This document shows, one piece after another, positions 28,298-37,170 of a stretch of DNA of 64,000 nucleotides; the first letter of the stretch is position 1, and the number at the start of each line of letters is the position of its first letter. Location: NCBI RefSeq assembly GCF_000772965.1, contig NZ_JPVQ01000014.1, positions 23,672-87,671 on the forward strand, written 5' to 3'. The notes beneath the pieces are model-generated. The model was given only the letters and a program-made list of their open reading frames with translations, was not told the DNA's origin and did not search any database. Both the position numbers and the translations under genes were made by a program. The stretch comes from Ureibacillus massiliensis 4400831 = CIP 108448 = CCUG 49529. Its GTDB lineage: Bacteria; Bacillota; Bacilli; Bacillales_A; Planococcaceae.

Positions 28298-29030
28298 TGT
28301 CTTGCTCCTTCGTCATGGCAATGTACAAATCATCCAGTGTAGCATTTGGCATTTGAAAGGCATTTCTTAAATCATCCATCGTTCCTTGCGCACGAACTCG
28401 TCCTTCATGAAGTAATATAATGCGATCACAATGTTTTTCAGCAGTCGATAAAATGTGTGTTGACATTAGTATAGAAGCGCCTTCTTTTTTCTTGTTATCC
28501 ATTTGATCTAGCAAAGATTGTATCCCTAATGGGTCAAGGCCAACAAATGGTTCGTCAATAATATAAAGCAGTGGCTCAACTAAAAATGCACACATAATCA
28601 TTACTTTTTGTCGCATCCCTTTTGAAAAATGAGATGGGAACCAATTAAGACGCTTTTCCATACGAAATTCTTTTAATAATTGCTCAGAACGTTCCTTCAT
28701 CGTCTTTTCGTCTATTCCATAAGCCATTGCTGTTAATTCTAAATGTTCCTTCAATGTTAGCTCATCATATAAAACTGGGGTTTCTGGAATATATGAAAAT
28801 GATGAACGATAGGTTTCAATATCATCCTTTAAAGAGATGCCATTGATTTTAATATGACCTTTTTGTGGAATTAATGTTCCAATGATATGTTTGATTGTGG
28901 TACTTTTCCCAGCACCATTCAACCCTATTAGCCCCACCAATTCTCCTTGTTTAATGGTAAAAGATAAGTTATTAATTACTGGTTTCCGAGTATAGCCACC
29001 TGTTACATCTGTTAATTCTAGCAATGCCAT
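28290..29030 (-). CDS. ecsA: ABC transporter ATPase EcsA
   Basis: A 246-residue ATPase with Walker A GLNGAGKSTTIKH, a signature region HFSKGMRQKVMIM (diverged from LSGGQ) and Walker B LLYIIDEPFVGLDP. The ATG at 29030 is chosen because GGAG lies 8 nt upstream; a GTG at 29039 is inside that SD. It is divergent from hit, exactly as in B. subtilis, which supports the Ecs assignment over a generic exporter. Confidence 0.92.
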   Translation of the reverse strand: MALLELTDVTGGYTRKPVINNLSFTIKQGELVGLIGLNGAGKSTTIKHIIGTLIPQKGHIKINGISLKDDIETYRSSFSYIPETPVLYDELTLKEHLELTAMAYGIDEKTMKERSEQLLKEFRMEKRLNWFPSHFSKGMRQKVMIMCAFLVEPLLYIIDEPFVGLDPLGIQSLLDQMDNKKKEGASILMSTHILSTAEKHCDRIILLHEGRVRAQGTMDDLRNAFQMPNATLDDLYIAMTKEQDNE

Positions 29031-29141
29031 TTTTTTCACTCCTATCCTTATATTTAGTTTAACAAAAAATGTGAATGTAATCAGTTAACATATGCTAAAC
29101 TTATAATTATTACTAAAACTTGTCATGAGAGGATGTTTTAT

Positions 29142-29567
29142 ATGTCTGATTGCATTTTCTGTAAAATAATTGATGGTTCCATACCAAGCACAAAAGTTTA
29201 TGAGGATGACCATGTGTTAGCGTTCATGGATGTGTCACCACTTACGAAAGGTCATACACTTTTAATTCCAAAACAACATGTAAAAGACATCTTTGAAATG
29301 CCTGAAGATGTTGCAAGAAATTTGTATGCTGTTGCTCCTAAAATTGCTGGTGCAATAAAATCAGCATTTAATCCTGTTGGCATGAATACGTTAAATAATA
29401 ACGGAGCTTTTGCAGGTCAAACTGTATTCCATTATCATTTACATTTTATCCCTCGCTACGATGAAACAGATGGATTAAAAATGAAATGGGAAACAAAACA
29501 AAGTGAATTCACTTTCGATGTCTTAGGTACAGTCGCAGAAAAAATTAAAGAAAATTTAAATGCCTAA
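29142..29567 (+). CDS. hit: HIT-family nucleotide-binding protein Hit
   Basis: A histidine-triad hydrolase of 141 residues, likely acting on purine nucleoside phosphoramidates or similar nucleotides. The triad is visible as FHYHLHFIPRY near residue 97, and the N-terminal CIFCKIIDG carries cysteines typical of the Bacillus type. The ATG at 29142 is 8 nt from AGAGGA; the ATG at 29133 is too close. It is divergent from ecsAB. Confidence 0.94.
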   Translation: MSDCIFCKIIDGSIPSTKVYEDDHVLAFMDVSPLTKGHTLLIPKQHVKDIFEMPEDVARNLYAVAPKIAGAIKSAFNPVGMNTLNNNGAFAGQTVFHYHLHFIPRYDETDGLKMKWETKQSEFTFDVLGTVAEKIKENLNA

Positions 29568-29610
29568 TTTAATAATAGAAAATCTCTATACTATTCTATT
29601 AAATTAGGTT
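29563..29610 (+). terminator. Hairpin after hit
   Basis: CCTAATTTAATAATAGAA and TTCTATTAAATTAGG form a long imperfect stem starting at the hit stop codon. The downstream tract is AT-rich without a clean T run. Confidence 0.45.
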
Positions 29611-29667
29611 GCAAAATATTTATATAACAATTAAAATCATGAATAACTATATTTCGCTAACGGTTAC

Positions 29668-29726
29668 GAGAACACGTTAGGAAATGTAAGACAGGCAAAT
29701 AGCTTAGAATAGCTTAGAGGAGAGAG
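29668..29726 (+). promoter_or_regulatory. TRAP-like (G/U)AG repeat array over the trpP ribosome binding site
   Basis: UAG triplets begin at 29700, 29705, 29710 and 29715, then GAG at 29720, a strict 5-nt period, followed by GAG at 29724. Looser upstream triplets are GAG 29668, UAG 29678, AAG 29688 and CAG 29692. The array overlaps the SD (AGAGGAGAGAG) of trpP. In B. subtilis the tryptophan-loaded TRAP protein binds such repeats and blocks trpP translation, so the same control is likely here. Confidence 0.75.
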
Positions 29727-29730
29727 AAAA

Positions 29731-30261
29731 ATGAATACAAAGAATCTTGTAATAATGGCGTTATTAGTAGGGGTTGGCACAGTGTTATACTTTGTCATTC
29801 CTGGCTACGGTGGAGGAATGAAACCAGACTTTATGGTTTTAATGATGTTCATCGGAATTTTATTATTCCCAACATTTAAGGAAATGTTTGTACTATCAAT
29901 TTCTACCGGTGTGTTATCTGGTTTATTTTCAACGTTCCCTGGAGGATTTGTTCCAAATATCATTGATAAATTAATAACTGGTATCGTATTTTTAGTAGTT
30001 GTTCTATTATTAAAACATTTAGTAACAAATCTTATCGTTTCCACTTTACTTGTCGGATTAGGTACGATTTTATCTGGAACAATCTTTTTAATTTCAGCAA
30101 TACTAATTGCAAATTTACCACCAGAATCATTTGCTGCTTTATTTGTAACTGTAGTATTAGTAACAGGTGGTTTAAATGCTCTAGCATTTTTCATCATCTA
30201 TCCAATTATTACAAACATCTTAAAACGATCAAAATTCATTACCGCAGCAACTCAGGCATAA
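29731..30261 (+). CDS. trpP: Tryptophan transporter TrpP
   Basis: A 176-residue membrane protein with about five to six hydrophobic helices, matching the TrpP (YhaG) family: VGTVLYFVIPGYGGGMKPD near the start, and STFPGGFVPNIIDK in the middle. It is thought to import tryptophan. It lies upstream of yhaH and scoC as in B. subtilis. A TRAP-like triplet array overlaps its SD, an independent sign that it belongs to tryptophan metabolism. Confidence 0.9.
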   Translation: MNTKNLVIMALLVGVGTVLYFVIPGYGGGMKPDFMVLMMFIGILLFPTFKEMFVLSISTGVLSGLFSTFPGGFVPNIIDKLITGIVFLVVVLLLKHLVTNLIVSTLLVGLGTILSGTIFLISAILIANLPPESFAALFVTVVLVTGGLNALAFFIIYPIITNILKRSKFITAATQA

Positions 30262-30275
30262 TCAAACGAATTTTT

Positions 30276-30314
30276 AAAGAAGCTATCTAATTTATTTAGA
30301 TAGCTTCTTTTTCT
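30276..30314 (+). terminator. Terminator after trpP
   Basis: AAAGAAGCTATCTAA pairs with TTAGATAGCTTCTTT (30276-30290 / 30296-30310), followed by TTCTTT. Confidence 0.85.
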
Positions 30315-30399
30315 TTACATTTTCATAGTATAATTTAGCTGTTAGGAATTATAATTTTGGCAATGACTACACATAGTATCTTGTAAGGAGCTGGATGAA

Positions 30400-30765
30400 A
30401 TGAAAACGAAAACTTTTTTATTAGGGGTAACTGCTGGATTAGTCGGAGGACTTACTGCAGCCATTTTAACTGCACCACAATCAGGTGATCAACTTCGTTC
30501 AAATATATCAAGAAATACAAAAATAGCTAAAGATAATGTAAACGATTTAATACAAAAAACAGCATCTCTCAAAGTAGCTGTTGTTCAATTGAAAAATGAA
30601 GTGAAAAATAATATCCCTAATATAATATCGGACTTAAAACAGTCCATTACCAAATATAGCCACGAAATCGAACCCGGTGCAATAAAATTAAAACAGGAAT
30701 TAGAAGGTTTACAGAATTCCATTGCAGAAATCGAGAAAAATTTAGACAAAATCAACAAGAAATAG
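30400..30765 (+). CDS. yhaH: YtxH-domain protein YhaH
   Basis: A 121-residue protein starting with one membrane helix containing the YtxH-type glycine-rich segment (GVTAGLVGGLTAAILTAP, residues 9-26), followed by a long helical, probably coiled-coil region rich in Lys, Asn and Glu. Such proteins are envelope-associated and often stress-induced; no enzymatic motif is seen. AAGGAG precedes the ATG. Its position between trpP and scoC matches yhaH of B. subtilis. Confidence 0.82.
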   Translation: MKTKTFLLGVTAGLVGGLTAAILTAPQSGDQLRSNISRNTKIAKDNVNDLIQKTASLKVAVVQLKNEVKNNIPNIISDLKQSITKYSHEIEPGAIKLKQELEGLQNSIAEIEKNLDKINKK

Positions 30766-30891
30766 TATTTTTTGAATTTTTCAAATTGTGTAAAATTACC
30801 TACATTTAACGTTCTCGATATCAATTTATTATCTTTTTTTATGAAAAAATAACATTTTTTAATCAGAATTCAATTATTCTATTTTTCTAAC

Positions 30892-30920
30892 TTTAAACTT
30901 TTTTCTTTTATTGCTATAAT
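30892..30920 (+). promoter_or_regulatory. Candidate promoter of scoC
   Basis: TTTAAA (30892-30897), 17-nt spacer, TATAAT (30915-30920) upstream of the scoC SD. The -35 box is weak. Confidence 0.4.
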
Positions 30921-30955
30921 ATTTTAAAATGCCATGAAAGTAGAAGGTGATTTCT

Positions 30956-31516
30956 TTGTCTGAAGAATCTTATACATTAAAAGAAGCAATGCTTTATAGT
31001 CAAAGAATTGGACATTTATCAAAAGCTTTATGGAAAGCTGTTGAAAAAGACTGGCAACTTTGGATTAAACCATTTGACTTAAATATCAACGAACACCATA
31101 TTTTGTGGATTTCTCATCATTTAAAAGGGGCATCTATATCAGATGTTGCTAGATTTGGTGTGATGCATGTTTCCACTGCATTTAACTTTTCTAAGAAATT
31201 AGAGGAGCGAGGATATTTAAAATTCTCTAAACGTGATGACGACAAACGAAATACTTACATTGAACTTACTGAAGCTGGAGCTGAACTAATCGTTCAGATG
31301 AATAAATGTTATCTTGATACACCACATTCTATTCTTGATGGCTCTCTTCCATTAAAAGAATTGTATGGTAGATTCCCAGAGTTTCTTGATGTAATGGCTG
31401 TTATTCGAAATATTTACGGCGATGATTTTGTAGAAATTTTCGAGCGTTCCTTCAAAAATTACAACGAAGTTTTTGATAATATGCACGAGAAAGAAAAGGA
31501 AATAATCGCCAGATAG
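30956..31516 (+). CDS. scoC: MarR-family transition-state regulator ScoC (Hpr)
   Basis: A repressor of extracellular proteases, sporulation and peptide-transport genes in Bacillus. It has 186 residues. The winged-helix core is nearly that of B. subtilis Hpr: [36 protein letters not shown] and [13 protein letters not shown] later segment, [14 protein letters not shown], is also specific to Hpr. TTG 30956 is chosen, 8 nt after AAGG; the GTG at 30947 lies within the SD. The C-terminal tail is shorter than in B. subtilis. Confidence 0.95.
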   Translation: MSEESYTLKEAMLYSQRIGHLSKALWKAVEKDWQLWIKPFDLNINEHHILWISHHLKGASISDVARFGVMHVSTAFNFSKKLEERGYLKFSKRDDDKRNTYIELTEAGAELIVQMNKCYLDTPHSILDGSLPLKELYGRFPEFLDVMAVIRNIYGDDFVEIFERSFKNYNEVFDNMHEKEKEIIAR

Positions 31517-31521
31517 ATTTT

Positions 31522-31548
31522 GAGTGTTTATATAACACTCTTTTTTTA
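31522..31548 (+). terminator. Terminator after scoC
   Basis: GAGTGTT and AACACTC around a 5-nt loop, followed by a T run, 5 nt past the stop. Confidence 0.8.
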
Positions 31549-31659
31549 TTTATAGAATCAAATTACATATATTTTTAAATAACTATCCAACGAAAGTGGC
31601 ATAACTTTGCTTTTTCCTTTAAAATATTTTTACTAACAAGTAAAAAAGGAGCCATTTCG

Positions 31660-32205
31660 ATGCATTGTTGGAAAACAATCAACATAAAACATGAATACGG
31701 GACAACTCGACTAACTTTGTGGGCAATTATTGTTTTTATACTTGTATTTTCATTCTCTTTTATATTCTTTGGGTATTTTGATCCGATACAGTATACCGAT
31801 AATTATGTTTGGTTGTTTTTCTTAATTGTCCTATTTCTATACCCCATTCATAAGTTTATTCATTATTTTTCACTATTTAAATATCGCAAAAATGTCCGTT
31901 TAAAAATAAAAATTGACTATCGATTTGTTCCCATTATTCGTATGCGATTAACGGAAATTATTCCTAAAACACACTATATTTTCGTGTTAATTCTACCTTT
32001 TTTACTTATAAATTCTATATTGATTTATGTAGCCTATTCCTTTCCACAATACACACATTATTCGTGCTTATTGCTTGGATGTCATTGCAGTATTTGTTTA
32101 ATCGACATACTATATGTTAAAAATTTGTTGCGTGCACCACGCAATGCCATGATTGAAGAAACACCTAGAGGCTATGAAATTTTAGTACCTCCAAATATCC
32201 AATAA
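31660..32205 (+). CDS. DUF3267-like membrane protein
   Basis: A 181-residue protein with four predicted membrane segments (about residues 20-42, 50-68, 107-128, 132-150). The segment YPIHKFIHYFSLFKY in the second helix region resembles the HELxHA-type motif of DUF3267 proteins, but the glutamate is missing (IHKFIH instead of HExxH). Any metallopeptidase activity is thus doubtful. AAAAAGGAG lies upstream of the ATG. No function can be assigned. Confidence 0.65.
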   Translation: MHCWKTINIKHEYGTTRLTLWAIIVFILVFSFSFIFFGYFDPIQYTDNYVWLFFLIVLFLYPIHKFIHYFSLFKYRKNVRLKIKIDYRFVPIIRMRLTEIIPKTHYIFVLILPFLLINSILIYVAYSFPQYTHYSCLLLGCHCSICLIDILYVKNLLRAPRNAMIEETPRGYEILVPPNIQ

Positions 32206-32272
32206 TCTCTAACTTGTCACTGGAACTATCCTTTGATATGCTAAAATGAAGCGAAAGAGGGGAGGAATAGAC

Positions 32273-32458
32273 TTGCTACTTTTAGTGATAGTGCTATTCT
32301 CATTATTTTACTTATTCCAAATAAATCGAATGACTTATGCACTAGTAGTGCAAAAGGAAATTCCTGAAGAAAAGCATTCTAAAATATTCCGTACAATTAA
32401 TGTACTGATTACTATCTTACTTGTATCTTTTTATGTTGAGGTTTCTTTAGCAATGTAA
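32273..32458 (+). CDS. Small two-helix membrane protein of unknown function
   Basis: A 61-residue protein beginning at TTG 32273, 7 nt after the strong SD GGGGAGG. An in-frame ATG at 32246 has no SD. It has hydrophobic helices at about 1-16 and 43-60, with a charged middle (KEIPEEKHSKIFR). It is not one of the small Bacillus proteins I can name. It sits between the DUF3267-like gene and the YjcZ-like gene. Confidence 0.6.
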   Translation: MLLLVIVLFSLFYLFQINRMTYALVVQKEIPEEKHSKIFRTINVLITILLVSFYVEVSLAM

Positions 32459-32501
32459 CAGATTGAAATTCGATCTTTTTGTTAATGTTATTATTAGCAT
32501 T

Positions 32502-32538
32502 GAAAAGAGCTAAAGGCATCTATCTGCCTCTAGCTCTA
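32502..32538 (-). terminator. Terminator after the YjcZ-like gene
   Basis: AGAGCTAGAGGCA and TGCCTTTAGCTCT (minus strand) form a 13-bp stem with one mismatch, followed by TTTTC. Confidence 0.6.
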
Positions 32539-32578
32539 CATCTAAGTTTGCATACCCTATTTTATGTTTTATTCTAAA

Positions 32579-32686
32579 TTAGTAGATGAACGCTGCACCA
32601 ACGATAATCAATAAGATGAACAAAACAACTAATAGCGCAAAACCAGAACCAGCTCCGTAACCGCCGCCGCTATAAGAACTGCCCAT
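32579..32686 (-). CDS. YjcZ-family small sporulation-type peptide
   Basis: A 35-residue peptide: a Gly/Ser/Tyr-rich head (MGSSYSGGGYGAGSG), then one hydrophobic helix (FALLVVLFILLIIVGAAF) ending IY. This is the YjcZ/YczN-like layout found in many copies in Bacillales and linked to sporulation or the spore membrane. The SD is perfect (AGGAGGTG, 6 nt before the ATG). It is too short for standard gene finders and is transcribed opposite to its neighbours. Confidence 0.85.
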   Translation of the reverse strand: MGSSYSGGGYGAGSGFALLVVLFILLIIVGAAFIY

Positions 32687-32836
32687 TCCGAACACCTCCT
32701 TTCTAACAGCTATATTATGCGGAGATGTTCATGAATCTTAGGCAATAAACTAATCACGGGCAACCATTTTGTTTTTTCTTCGTTTATGTTATAGTATCTA
32801 ATGCATTTATTATGAAGTTAGGAGAGTTAAATACAA

Positions 32837-33709
32837 ATGAAAAAAACATTATTAGCAATTGGACTAGCTTCTTCTGTATTCACCCTTGCTGCATGTAACA
32901 ACAATACAGAAGATAATGCAGCTGATGAGGTAGTTGTTTCAACATCTTACGGTGAAATTACAAAGGATGAATTCTACAAAGAGTTAAAAACTATGGCTGG
33001 GCCAAAATTGCTTGAACAATTAGTCGTTAAACAAGTATTAGAAAATACTTACGAAGTTTCCGAAGAAGATTTAAATAAAGAGTTTGATTCATTTAAAGAA
33101 ATGTACGGCGAATCGTATAATTCCGTTTTAGAAATGTACGGTTACACTGAAGAAGCTTATAAAGATGAGCTTAAATTTGGATTACTTACACAAAAACTAT
33201 CTGAAGAAGTGCAATCAAGCATTACTGATGAAGAACTACAAAATTACTACGATCAAGGTAAATATGAACTAAATGCACGTCATATTTTAGTAAAAGATAA
33301 AGATAAAGCCGATGAAATTTACAAAAAACTTCAAGATGGTGAAGATTTCGCTACATTAGCGAGTGAAAACAGTGTTGATACTGGCACTGCTGCAAATGGT
33401 GGAGAGCTAGGCTGGTTCTCTGTTGGTCAAATGGTTACTGAATTTAATGATGCTGCATACGCACTTGAATTAAATACAATTAGTGAGCCTGTTAAATCTT
33501 CATATGGATATCATATCATTGAAGTAACAGATAAACGTGAAGTTGCAGATTACCCTACATTTGAAGAGAAAAAAGAAGAAATTCGTCAAACTTTAATTTC
33601 TCAAAAATCAAATACAAAATTAATGGAATTAGTTAAAGCTGCAAATGTTGACATCAAAGATGCTGATTTACAAGATACACTTGATGCTTACATGCCAACT
33701 GAAGAATAA
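32837..33709 (+). CDS. prsA: Foldase lipoprotein PrsA (peptidyl-prolyl isomerase)
   Basis: An extracytoplasmic folding catalyst of 290 residues: signal peptide with lipobox LAAC (Cys20), N-terminal SurA-like chaperone region (about 30-130), parvulin domain (about 133-225: ARHILVKDK, ELGWFSVGQM, VKSSYGYHIIEV) and C-terminal helical part. It assists secreted proteins after translocation. ScoC, encoded nearby, represses many secreted proteases in Bacillus, so the cluster concerns secretion broadly. SD AGGAGAG precedes the ATG. Confidence 0.95.
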   Translation: MKKTLLAIGLASSVFTLAACNNNTEDNAADEVVVSTSYGEITKDEFYKELKTMAGPKLLEQLVVKQVLENTYEVSEEDLNKEFDSFKEMYGESYNSVLEMYGYTEEAYKDELKFGLLTQKLSEEVQSSITDEELQNYYDQGKYELNARHILVKDKDKADEIYKKLQDGEDFATLASENSVDTGTAANGGELGWFSVGQMVTEFNDAAYALELNTISEPVKSSYGYHIIEVTDKREVADYPTFEEKKEEIRQTLISQKSNTKLMELVKAANVDIKDADLQDTLDAYMPTEE

Positions 33710-33712
33710 TAT

Positions 33713-33748
33713 AAAAAACGCGTAAACCAATGAGTTTACGCGTTTTCT
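33713..33748. terminator. Bidirectional terminator between prsA and yjdM
   Basis: AAAACGCGTAAAC pairs with GTTTACGCGTTTT around a 6-nt loop, with A and T runs at either side. Confidence 0.9.
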
Positions 33749-33749
33749 A

Positions 33750-34082
33750 TTAGATTTTTTTTACAAATTCTGATTTCAGCTGCATAGCTCCAAATCCGTC
33801 AATTTTACAATCAATATTATGATCGCCATCAACTAAGCGGATGTTCTTCACTTTTGTTCCTTGTTTTAATGCTTGTGAGCTTCCTTTAACCTTTAAATCC
33901 TTAATAACCGAAACAGTATCACCATCGGATAAAATGTTGCCATTTGCGTCCTTTACAACAAATTCAGTTGACTCTATTTGCTCTTCTTCATTCCATTCGT
34001 GCGCACATTCAGGGCAAATATAGTTTGTTCCATCCTCATACGTATATTCAGAATTACATTTTGGGCAGTTAGGTAAATTCAC
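33750..34082 (-). CDS. yjdM: Zinc-ribbon protein YjdM (PhnA-like)
   Basis: A 110-residue protein with an N-terminal zinc ribbon ([10 protein letters not shown] ... CPECAHEW; four cysteines at about 7, 10, 23, 26) and a C-terminal SH3-like domain with [17 protein letters not shown]. This is the YjdM family, often annotated PhnA although it is not a phosphonoacetate hydrolase of known activity. The function is not settled. It is monocistronic and convergent with prsA. Confidence 0.88.
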   Translation of the reverse strand: MNLPNCPKCNSEYTYEDGTNYICPECAHEWNEEEQIESTEFVVKDANGNILSDGDTVSVIKDLKVKGSSQALKQGTKVKNIRLVDGDHNIDCKIDGFGAMQLKSEFVKKI

Positions 34083-34377
34083 TTTATTTCCTCCAATATT
34101 TTATTGCATATACTATTTGTTAATAGCATAATCCTCTTCTAGTATAAATGATATTTGAGGTTTTTTTTACTGAAGTTACAAATTTCTTAATTATAAAATA
34201 AATTTTTTCACACAAATAACACTCTTTGTTATATAGTAATGATTAAATTAATTAGTAATTTTAAGATTTTTTCTCTTCGAAATTTTGTAATTACTAATTA
34301 AATGCCTTTTTGCCATTTTTCAAAAAAGGGTTTATTATCAAACATGAAGTAAGTATTTTATGTCAAGGAGTGTTAAC

Positions 34378-35475
34378 ATGAGTACAACTAACAAACGAGC
34401 TTATAATTTTAATGCAGGACCTTCTGCGTTACCATTAGAAGTACTAGAAAAAGCACAGCAAGAATTAGTAAATTACAATGGTTCTGGCATGTCCATTATG
34501 GAGATGAGCCATCGTAGTAAAGACTATGATGCAGTTCATAATGAAGCTATCGCTAGACTTAAAAAATTATTCTCTATCCCTGAAAATTACGAAGTACTTT
34601 TCCTTCAAGGTGGAGCAAGCCTTCAATTTACAATGGTACCGATGAACTTCTTAACAGAAGGAAAAACTGCAAGCTACGTATTAACTGGGTCATGGTCTGA
34701 AAAAGCACTTAAAGAAGCAAAACTTTTTGGACAACCAGTTGAAGCAGCAAGCTCTAAAGAAAATAAATACCGAAACATCCCTGCTTTAAATGACATCAAA
34801 TTTAATGCAGATGATGCTTATGTACACTTAACATCAAATAACACAATCTATGGTACTGAATGGGTTGAATTCCCTGACACTGGTGATGTTCCATTAGTTG
34901 CAGATATGTCTAGTGACATTCTTTCTAGACCTGTAGATGTTAGTAAATTTGGCATCATTTATGCTGGTGCACAAAAGAATTTAGGTCCATCAGGCGTAAC
35001 TGTTGTCATTATTCGTAAAGACCTTTTAGAAAAAGCCAATACAAACATTCCGACAATGTTAAAATACACAACTCATGCAGATTCAAACTCTTTATATAAC
35101 ACACCACCTGCATTCGGTATTTATATGTTAGGTGAAGTTTTAAAATGGGTTGAAAACCAAGGCGGATTAGAAGCAGTTCAAAAACGCAATGAAGAAAAAG
35201 CGAAATTAATCTATGATGTAATTGATAGCAGCAATGGATTCTATAAAGGTCATGCTACTCCAGAATCTCGCTCTTTAATGAATATTACATTTAGAGTAGC
35301 GGACGAAGAGTTAGAAAAGAAATTCCTAGCTGAAGCTAAAGAAGCAGGCTTCGTTGGATTAAACGGACACCGTTCAGTTGGTGGTTGTCGCGCATCTGCA
35401 TATAACGCTGTCCCTGTAGAAACTTGTAAAGCATTAGCTGATTTCATGGTTGAATTCCAAAATAAAAATCAATAA
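34378..35475 (+). CDS. serC: Phosphoserine aminotransferase
   Basis: PLP enzyme converting 3-phosphohydroxypyruvate and glutamate to phosphoserine and 2-oxoglutarate. It has 365 residues. YNFNAGPSALPLEVLE opens the protein, and the PLP lysine is in IIYAGAQKNLGPSGV near residue 198. The ATG at 34378 follows AAGGAGTGTTAAC; an ATG at 34360 is upstream of that SD. serA, the preceding enzyme of the pathway, is 5 kb downstream with its own T-box; no T-box was recognised in front of serC. Confidence 0.95.
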   Translation: MSTTNKRAYNFNAGPSALPLEVLEKAQQELVNYNGSGMSIMEMSHRSKDYDAVHNEAIARLKKLFSIPENYEVLFLQGGASLQFTMVPMNFLTEGKTASYVLTGSWSEKALKEAKLFGQPVEAASSKENKYRNIPALNDIKFNADDAYVHLTSNNTIYGTEWVEFPDTGDVPLVADMSSDILSRPVDVSKFGIIYAGAQKNLGPSGVTVVIIRKDLLEKANTNIPTMLKYTTHADSNSLYNTPPAFGIYMLGEVLKWVENQGGLEAVQKRNEEKAKLIYDVIDSSNGFYKGHATPESRSLMNITFRVADEELEKKFLAEAKEAGFVGLNGHRSVGGCRASAYNAVPVETCKALADFMVEFQNKNQ

Positions 35476-35484
35476 GAACTCATA

Positions 35485-35519
35485 AAGACTTCGGCACTAG
35501 TTGCGAAGTCTTTTTTTTT
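35485..35519 (+). terminator. Terminator after serC
   Basis: AAGACTTCG and CGAAGTCTT pair around a 10-nt loop, followed by nine T. Confidence 0.88.
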
Positions 35520-35658
35520 CTTAAAAATAGGTACTTAGACTAAAATTTTTTAATTCTAAAGAATCTAGATTTTTATCACAAAAAAAGAGATAGTATTTAT
35601 AGTAAGTGTTTAAAGAGTAGTGTTTAATCCTCCTTCTTATAAATGCATAGTAATAGTA

Positions 35659-35701
35659 CAAAGATAGCGGCTCCTACAATGGAGTCGCTATCTTTGGTTT
35701 T
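35659..35701 (+). terminator. Orphan hairpin between serC and yhaM
   Basis: CAAAGATAGCG (35659-35669) pairs with CGCTATCTTTG (35686-35696), with inner CTCC/GGAG pairing, followed by GTTTTC. No gene ends here. It may close an unannotated small RNA from 35520-35658 or be a decayed element. The rest of the 304-nt gap holds only terminators. Confidence 0.4.
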
Positions 35702-35723
35702 CAATAGATTTTATACTTGATAT

Positions 35724-35779
35724 AAAATAAGGGACTAAATAGATTTAGCTCACTAGCTCACCCATTTAGTCCCTTTTAT
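35724..35779 (-). terminator. Terminator after yhaM
   Basis: AAGGGACTAAAT (35729-35740) pairs with ATTTAGTCCCTT (35764-35775), just past the yhaM stop. Confidence 0.75.
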
Positions 35780-36715
35780 TTAAATTATCGGCTTATAGAA
35801 TGAACGATTGTCTAATGCAAATAGACGTTCTGTAAACTCACCTGGCTTTGTTTTGCCCAATGCTCTTGTTAGCATATTCATTTTCGCATCGATATTATCA
35901 ATGTAATGCAGAATTTCTGCTTCTTGAATCATCGGCTTTTTAGGGCTTCCCCACTCTTCTTTTCCATGGTGGGATAATACGATATGTTTCAGTAGTACTA
36001 CTTCTTCTCCATCGATATTTAACTCTTCAGCAGCTTGGCCAATCTCATCAACCATAATCGAAATATGACCAAGTAAATTCCCCTCTACCGTATAAGTTGT
36101 TGCAATAGGACCTGATAGTTCTTTTACTTTCCCAATATCGTGTAAAATAACTCCCGCATAAATCAAATCTCGATTTAATGTAGGATATAAATCACAAATT
36201 GCTTTACCTAAACGTAGCATTGAAACAACATGATCTAGTAAGCCTGACGCATAGTCATGATGATTTTTTGTTGCTGCTGGAAAAACCAATATATCTGCTT
36301 GATATTTTTTTATAATATGTCTTGTAATCCTAGATATGTGAGGATTTTTTATTTCAAAGAAATATTGAGTTAGCTCCTCATAAAGCTCCTCTTTCGGAGT
36401 AGAAGCTGAAGGAACTAAATCATTAATACTAATACCATCTTCTGGTTTTGCTATTCTGATTTGTTTTATACGAAGTTGATTTTTCCCACGATAATCGTGT
36501 ATTTCGCCACCAACACGAACAATTACCTCTGCTTTATACATCTGTTCATGTTCTTCGTTGGTATCCCAAAGCTTTGCTTCTATATCTCCACTTTTATCTT
36601 GCAGCACAAGTGACATAAATGGTTTCCCAACGGTTGTTACACCCTTTGTCGCTTGTTTAATTAATAAAAATTGATCAACTTGTTCCCCGGCCTGGAGTTT
36701 AGTAATTCCTTCCAC
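35780..36715 (-). CDS. yhaM: 3'-5' exoribonuclease YhaM
   Basis: A 311-residue nuclease with an N-terminal OB-fold (about residues 10-95, [21 protein letters not shown]) and an HD-superfamily domain (about 150-290, [42 protein letters not shown]). It degrades single-stranded RNA and DNA in a metal-dependent way. It starts at GTG 36715, 9 nt after AAAGGAG. Strong resemblance to B. subtilis YhaM over the whole length. Confidence 0.95.
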   Translation of the reverse strand: MEGITKLQAGEQVDQFLLIKQATKGVTTVGKPFMSLVLQDKSGDIEAKLWDTNEEHEQMYKAEVIVRVGGEIHDYRGKNQLRIKQIRIAKPEDGISINDLVPSASTPKEELYEELTQYFFEIKNPHISRITRHIIKKYQADILVFPAATKNHHDYASGLLDHVVSMLRLGKAICDLYPTLNRDLIYAGVILHDIGKVKELSGPIATTYTVEGNLLGHISIMVDEIGQAAEELNIDGEEVVLLKHIVLSHHGKEEWGSPKKPMIQEAEILHYIDNIDAKMNMLTRALGKTKPGEFTERLFALDNRSFYKPII

Positions 36716-36943
36716 TAGAAGTCACTCCTTTTTAATCAACTAGACTCTATATTTATAAATCTATCATTCTCTCATATTGTATCATTTGTTGACAATCCTT
36801 TGTGAGGAAAACCATATTTTTATTGAGGATTTCACGAAATTTTTACATATATTTTTCCAACTCAAGTATATTTTTCTATGAATTTAATAGGATTATTATG
36901 TATAATTTCCTTAGCGTATTATTATTTCGAAAGTAGGGATTTT

Positions 36944-37129
36944 ATGGAGGATTATCGTTTCACGGCCTTTGAAAAAAATGGGGAAACCTTGTTTGATGAA
37001 GTTTGGAATTTTGAAAATGATTTACAAGCAAAACAAGAAGGCCAAAAGAAAATTGAGGAAATCGGTGCTGCGGAGAAAACCCATCGCTTAGTGAACTCAC
37101 AAGGAAAATTAATTCTTTTCCATATTTAA
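36944..37129 (+). CDS. YhzD-like small protein
   Basis: A 61-residue cytosolic protein, MEDYRFTAFEKNG..., ending HRLVNSQGKLILFHI, which resembles B. subtilis YhzD (ending in a similar VNSEGKL-FH motif). The start ATG 36944 has GTAGGG upstream; the longer frame from 36878 adds a hydrophobic stretch not found in the family. Function unknown. Confidence 0.75.
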   Translation: MEDYRFTAFEKNGETLFDEVWNFENDLQAKQEGQKKIEEIGAAEKTHRLVNSQGKLILFHI

Positions 37130-37131
37130 AA

Positions 37132-37170
37132 ATAAACGCGTTCAGTTTTTTGTGAACGCGTTCTTTTTTT
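37132..37170. terminator. Bidirectional terminator between the YhzD-like gene and an enoyl-CoA hydratase
   Basis: AACGCGTTCA pairs with TGAACGCGTT around an 8-nt loop, followed by CTTTTTTT on the plus strand. Confidence 0.85.

Noticed and set aside
30585..30824. 79-codon minus-strand frame opposite yhaH
   Set aside because: Antisense to a conserved gene, Phe/Ser-rich and without SD; regarded as a shadow.
35629..35634. AGGAGG on the minus strand between yhaM and serC
   Set aside because: No ATG, GTG or TTG lies at a usable distance; the following open frame would need ATT as start.
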